From: Lachnospiraceae bacterium
GTDB lineage: Bacteria; Bacillota; Clostridia; Lachnospirales; Lachnospiraceae
DNA: 6,026 bases
Assembly: GCA_009774345.1 (NCBI GenBank)
Contig: VSNR01000226.1
Location: forward strand, 1-6,026
Reading direction: 5' to 3'
The notes under the pieces were generated by a model. That model worked only from the letters and a program-made list of their open reading frames with translations. It did no database searches and had not been told where the DNA came from. The translations under genes and the position numbers were made by a program. Positions 4,857-6,026 of this stretch are shown here, in pieces (positions within the stretch are counted from its first letter, which is position 1; each line of letters starts with the position of its first letter).

Positions 4857-5706
4857 TGTCCCCGCCCTCCGATTTTTCTCTGTGAAGTATAAACCGCTGT
4901 GTCGGATAGCCAAACTCAATTAACAATTCCGCTTCGGCAAAGCCAAGGCTTCCCCATATCTCCCGATAGCCTGTATCTGCCTTGTCACCCTCTCTGAAAG
5001 TCGTCACGCTAATTTGTGCGGAACGTGCAAGTTCATACAATGCTTTTTCACAAAATGCTTTCGCTATCCCTCTTTTCCGATACTGTGGGTGTACCCCAAA
5101 GAAATCAATGCTCCCCGTCATCTCGTTAAATGCCATAATCCCGATTGCCGTATCAGCGTCTTTCAAAATCAATGCCCGCTTATTTTTGATATACTCCTGT
5201 AACTGTGCAAGGTACTGTTTCTCGTCCAAGTGCGGGAAACCGTCAATGACAAGGTGAACCAGTTCTATCCATGTGGGTATATCTTCCTGTGTTGCAAAGA
5301 CGATTTTATCCTGCCATTCTTTTTCCTCTAAATTTGTGGGATTTTCATTCAAGACATATCTTAGCTGCAATGGATAAAATTCTTCTTCCTCCCTGTACCT
5401 GTTGGGGGATTTTTTATACATGGCTTTGAAAATATCCGTAAAGGACTGCTGGCTCTCATATCCGGCAGAAAGCGCAATTTCAAGGATTGGTCTGTCGGAA
5501 AGAACAAGCAGTTTTGCGGCTTCGGTCAACTGGCGGCGTTGTACATAATCGTGGATTGTCAACCCTACCGTACCTGTGAACATTCGGTGCAAATGATACT
5601 TTGAATAATGTACAGCCCCCGCAACTGTTTCCAAGTCCAGTTTTTCGTGCAGGTGGCTTTCGATATAGTCGATTGCCGCCATTACATTTTTAATATTCTC
5701 CGGCAT
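4849..5706 (-). CDS. AraC-family regulator fused to a GNAT acetyltransferase domain
   Basis: A 285-residue two-domain cytoplasmic protein. Residues about 8-105 are an AraC/XylS DNA-binding domain at the N-terminus. The first HTH is around 25-45 (LETVAGAVHYSKYHLHRMF) and the second around 74-105 (ILEIALSAGYESQQSFTDIF and KKSPNRYR). After a linker, residues about 134-275 form a GNAT fold. The acetyl-CoA-binding motif is at 202-223 (FFGVHPQYRKRGIAKAF; R210-x-x-G213-x-A215), with a GYREIWGSLGF motif later. It likely activates its own operon. The GNAT part may acetylate the drug that the pump handles, or may act as the ligand sensor; both are inference. ATG 5706 has AGGAGG (5715-5720) 8 bases upstream. 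It overlaps the MATE gene by 8 bp. Confidence 0.92.
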   Translation of the reverse strand: MPENIKNVMAAIDYIESHLHEKLDLETVAGAVHYSKYHLHRMFTGTVGLTIHDYVQRRQLTEAAKLLVLSDRPILEIALSAGYESQQSFTDIFKAMYKKSPNRYREEEEFYPLQLRYVLNENPTNLEEKEWQDKIVFATQEDIPTWIELVHLVIDGFPHLDEKQYLAQLQEYIKNKRALILKDADTAIGIMAFNEMTGSIDFFGVHPQYRKRGIAKAFCEKALYELARSAQISVTTFREGDKADTGYREIWGSLGFAEAELLIEFGYPTQRFILHREKSEGGDNE

Positions 5707-5730
5707 TGCAGCTTCCTCCTTTCTCTCTGC

Positions 5731-5739
5731 ATTATAACA
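5731..5739 (-). promoter_or_regulatory. Extended -10 promoter of the AraC-GNAT/MATE operon
   Basis: On the minus strand the sequence is TGTTATAAT: a perfect TATAAT (5731-5736) with the TG of an extended -10 box. No good -35 is found at 16-18 bp. A missing -35 with a good -10 suits a promoter that needs an activator, here perhaps the AraC protein itself. The predicted start near 5724 leaves a leader of about 18 bases holding the AGGAGG site. Confidence 0.55.
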
Positions 5740-5954
5740 GGATATTTCATTCAGCTTTTCATATATCTTGCGGTTTTAAGGACAAGTATTTACCAGTATA
5801 CAACAGACCACTCTGATAGGAAAGATTTTTAACAATTTTTTTGGAAACATTGGCATTTCTAAAACTTCTCCGTATTTAAGAAGCAAGGAAAACATTTTGA
5901 AGAATTTTTCTCAAAACTCCGTCAAAACCGCCCTGTGCGGTGTTGTAGGTAGTG
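5740..5954. other. Non-coding region upstream of the AraC operon
   Basis: No convincing gene is seen. It holds the probable upstream activator region of the AraC-GNAT promoter. It also contains a bulged AT-rich inverted repeat (5895-5916) and a small GC stem ACCGC/GCGGT (5927-5931, 5937-5941). In minus-strand RNA that stem is followed by UUUUG, so it might be a weak terminator for genes entering from the right. Confidence 0.35.
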
Positions 5955-6024
5955 AGAGGGTTTTCAAGAGGGTTTGGGATTCTTCCCAACAAGCAAAATC
6001 TGTCCGGCAAGCCATAGCGCGGAC
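5955..6024. other. Candidate oriT / relaxase-binding region
   Basis: Three structures lie in 70 bp. A 9-base direct repeat AGAGGGTTT occurs twice with a 12-bp period (5955-5963, 5967-5975). An inverted repeat TTGGGA/TCCCAA has a 4-base centre (5974-5989). A stem GTCCG/CGGAC (6002-6006, 6020-6024) encloses 13 bases. Direct repeats next to an inverted repeat are typical of transfer origins of conjugative elements, which often sit upstream of the mobilisation genes. No relaxase gene is in the window, and I cannot point to a nick site. Confidence 0.35.
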
Positions 6025-6026
6025 GG

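Noticed and set aside
4857..4919. MATE start at 4919 (21 extra residues)
   Set aside because: The extra residues are polar, unlike MATE N-termini, and would overlap the regulator gene by 71 bp. ATG 4856 has a ribosome site and an 8-bp overlap.
4426..4923. 165-codon plus-strand frame across the MATE/AraC junction
   Set aside because: It is antisense to the MATE gene. Its composition mirrors the complement of membrane-segment codons, and no ribosome site was seen.
5911..6015. 34-codon minus-strand frame at the right end
   Set aside because: It is short, lies across the repeat cluster and has no recognisable product; it is better explained as non-coding.

Overview
The window looks like accessory DNA from a gut-type Firmicute, most likely a Clostridia member. 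The evidence is strong AGGAGG-type ribosome binding sites, a Tn916-like sigma factor/HTH gene pair, an AraC-GNAT regulator next to a MATE pump, and an IS1634-like insertion sequence in AT-rich DNA. No housekeeping gene, tRNA, rRNA or CRISPR array was seen. I cannot name the species.

Layout from left to right. (1) 1-79: very AT-rich flank. (2) 80-1937: a complete-looking 1.86-kb IS of the IS4 superfamily (IS1634-like). It has long imperfect terminal inverted repeats, a 5-bp target duplication (ATAAT), its own promoter and one intact DDE transposase. (3) 1943 to about 2250: AT-rich DNA that carries a short C-terminal scar of a second, related transposase. On the minus strand lies a doubtful ORF that the IS appears to have cut. 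(4) About 2250-2489: non-coding DNA of higher GC, ending in a long near-perfect hairpin. (5) 2496-3129, minus strand: a sigma-70-like factor followed by an overlapping small HTH gene, in the order of Tn916 orf7-orf8. No excisionase or integrase follows. (6) 3130-3521: a 0.4-kb gap with a strong hairpin that probably ends the upstream operon. (7) 3522-5706, minus strand: a two-gene operon of an AraC-GNAT fusion regulator and a MATE multidrug exporter, overlapping by 8 bp, behind an extended -10 promoter. (8) 5740-6026: non-coding DNA with direct repeats and small hairpins, resembling a transfer origin or relaxase-binding region.

Reading: regions 4-8 look like part of a Tn916/Tn1549-type integrative conjugative element. 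A drug-export cargo sits between a possible oriT side and the sigma/HTH regulatory side. The expected integration module is missing at the left, where the DNA turns AT-rich and holds both a live-looking IS and an IS scar. That suggests the end of the element was lost or rearranged. I do not see a clearly new biological system. The most unusual points are the AraC-GNAT fusion coupled to a pump, the IS promoter palindrome built from the IS's own end sequence, and the long hairpin after the HTH gene.
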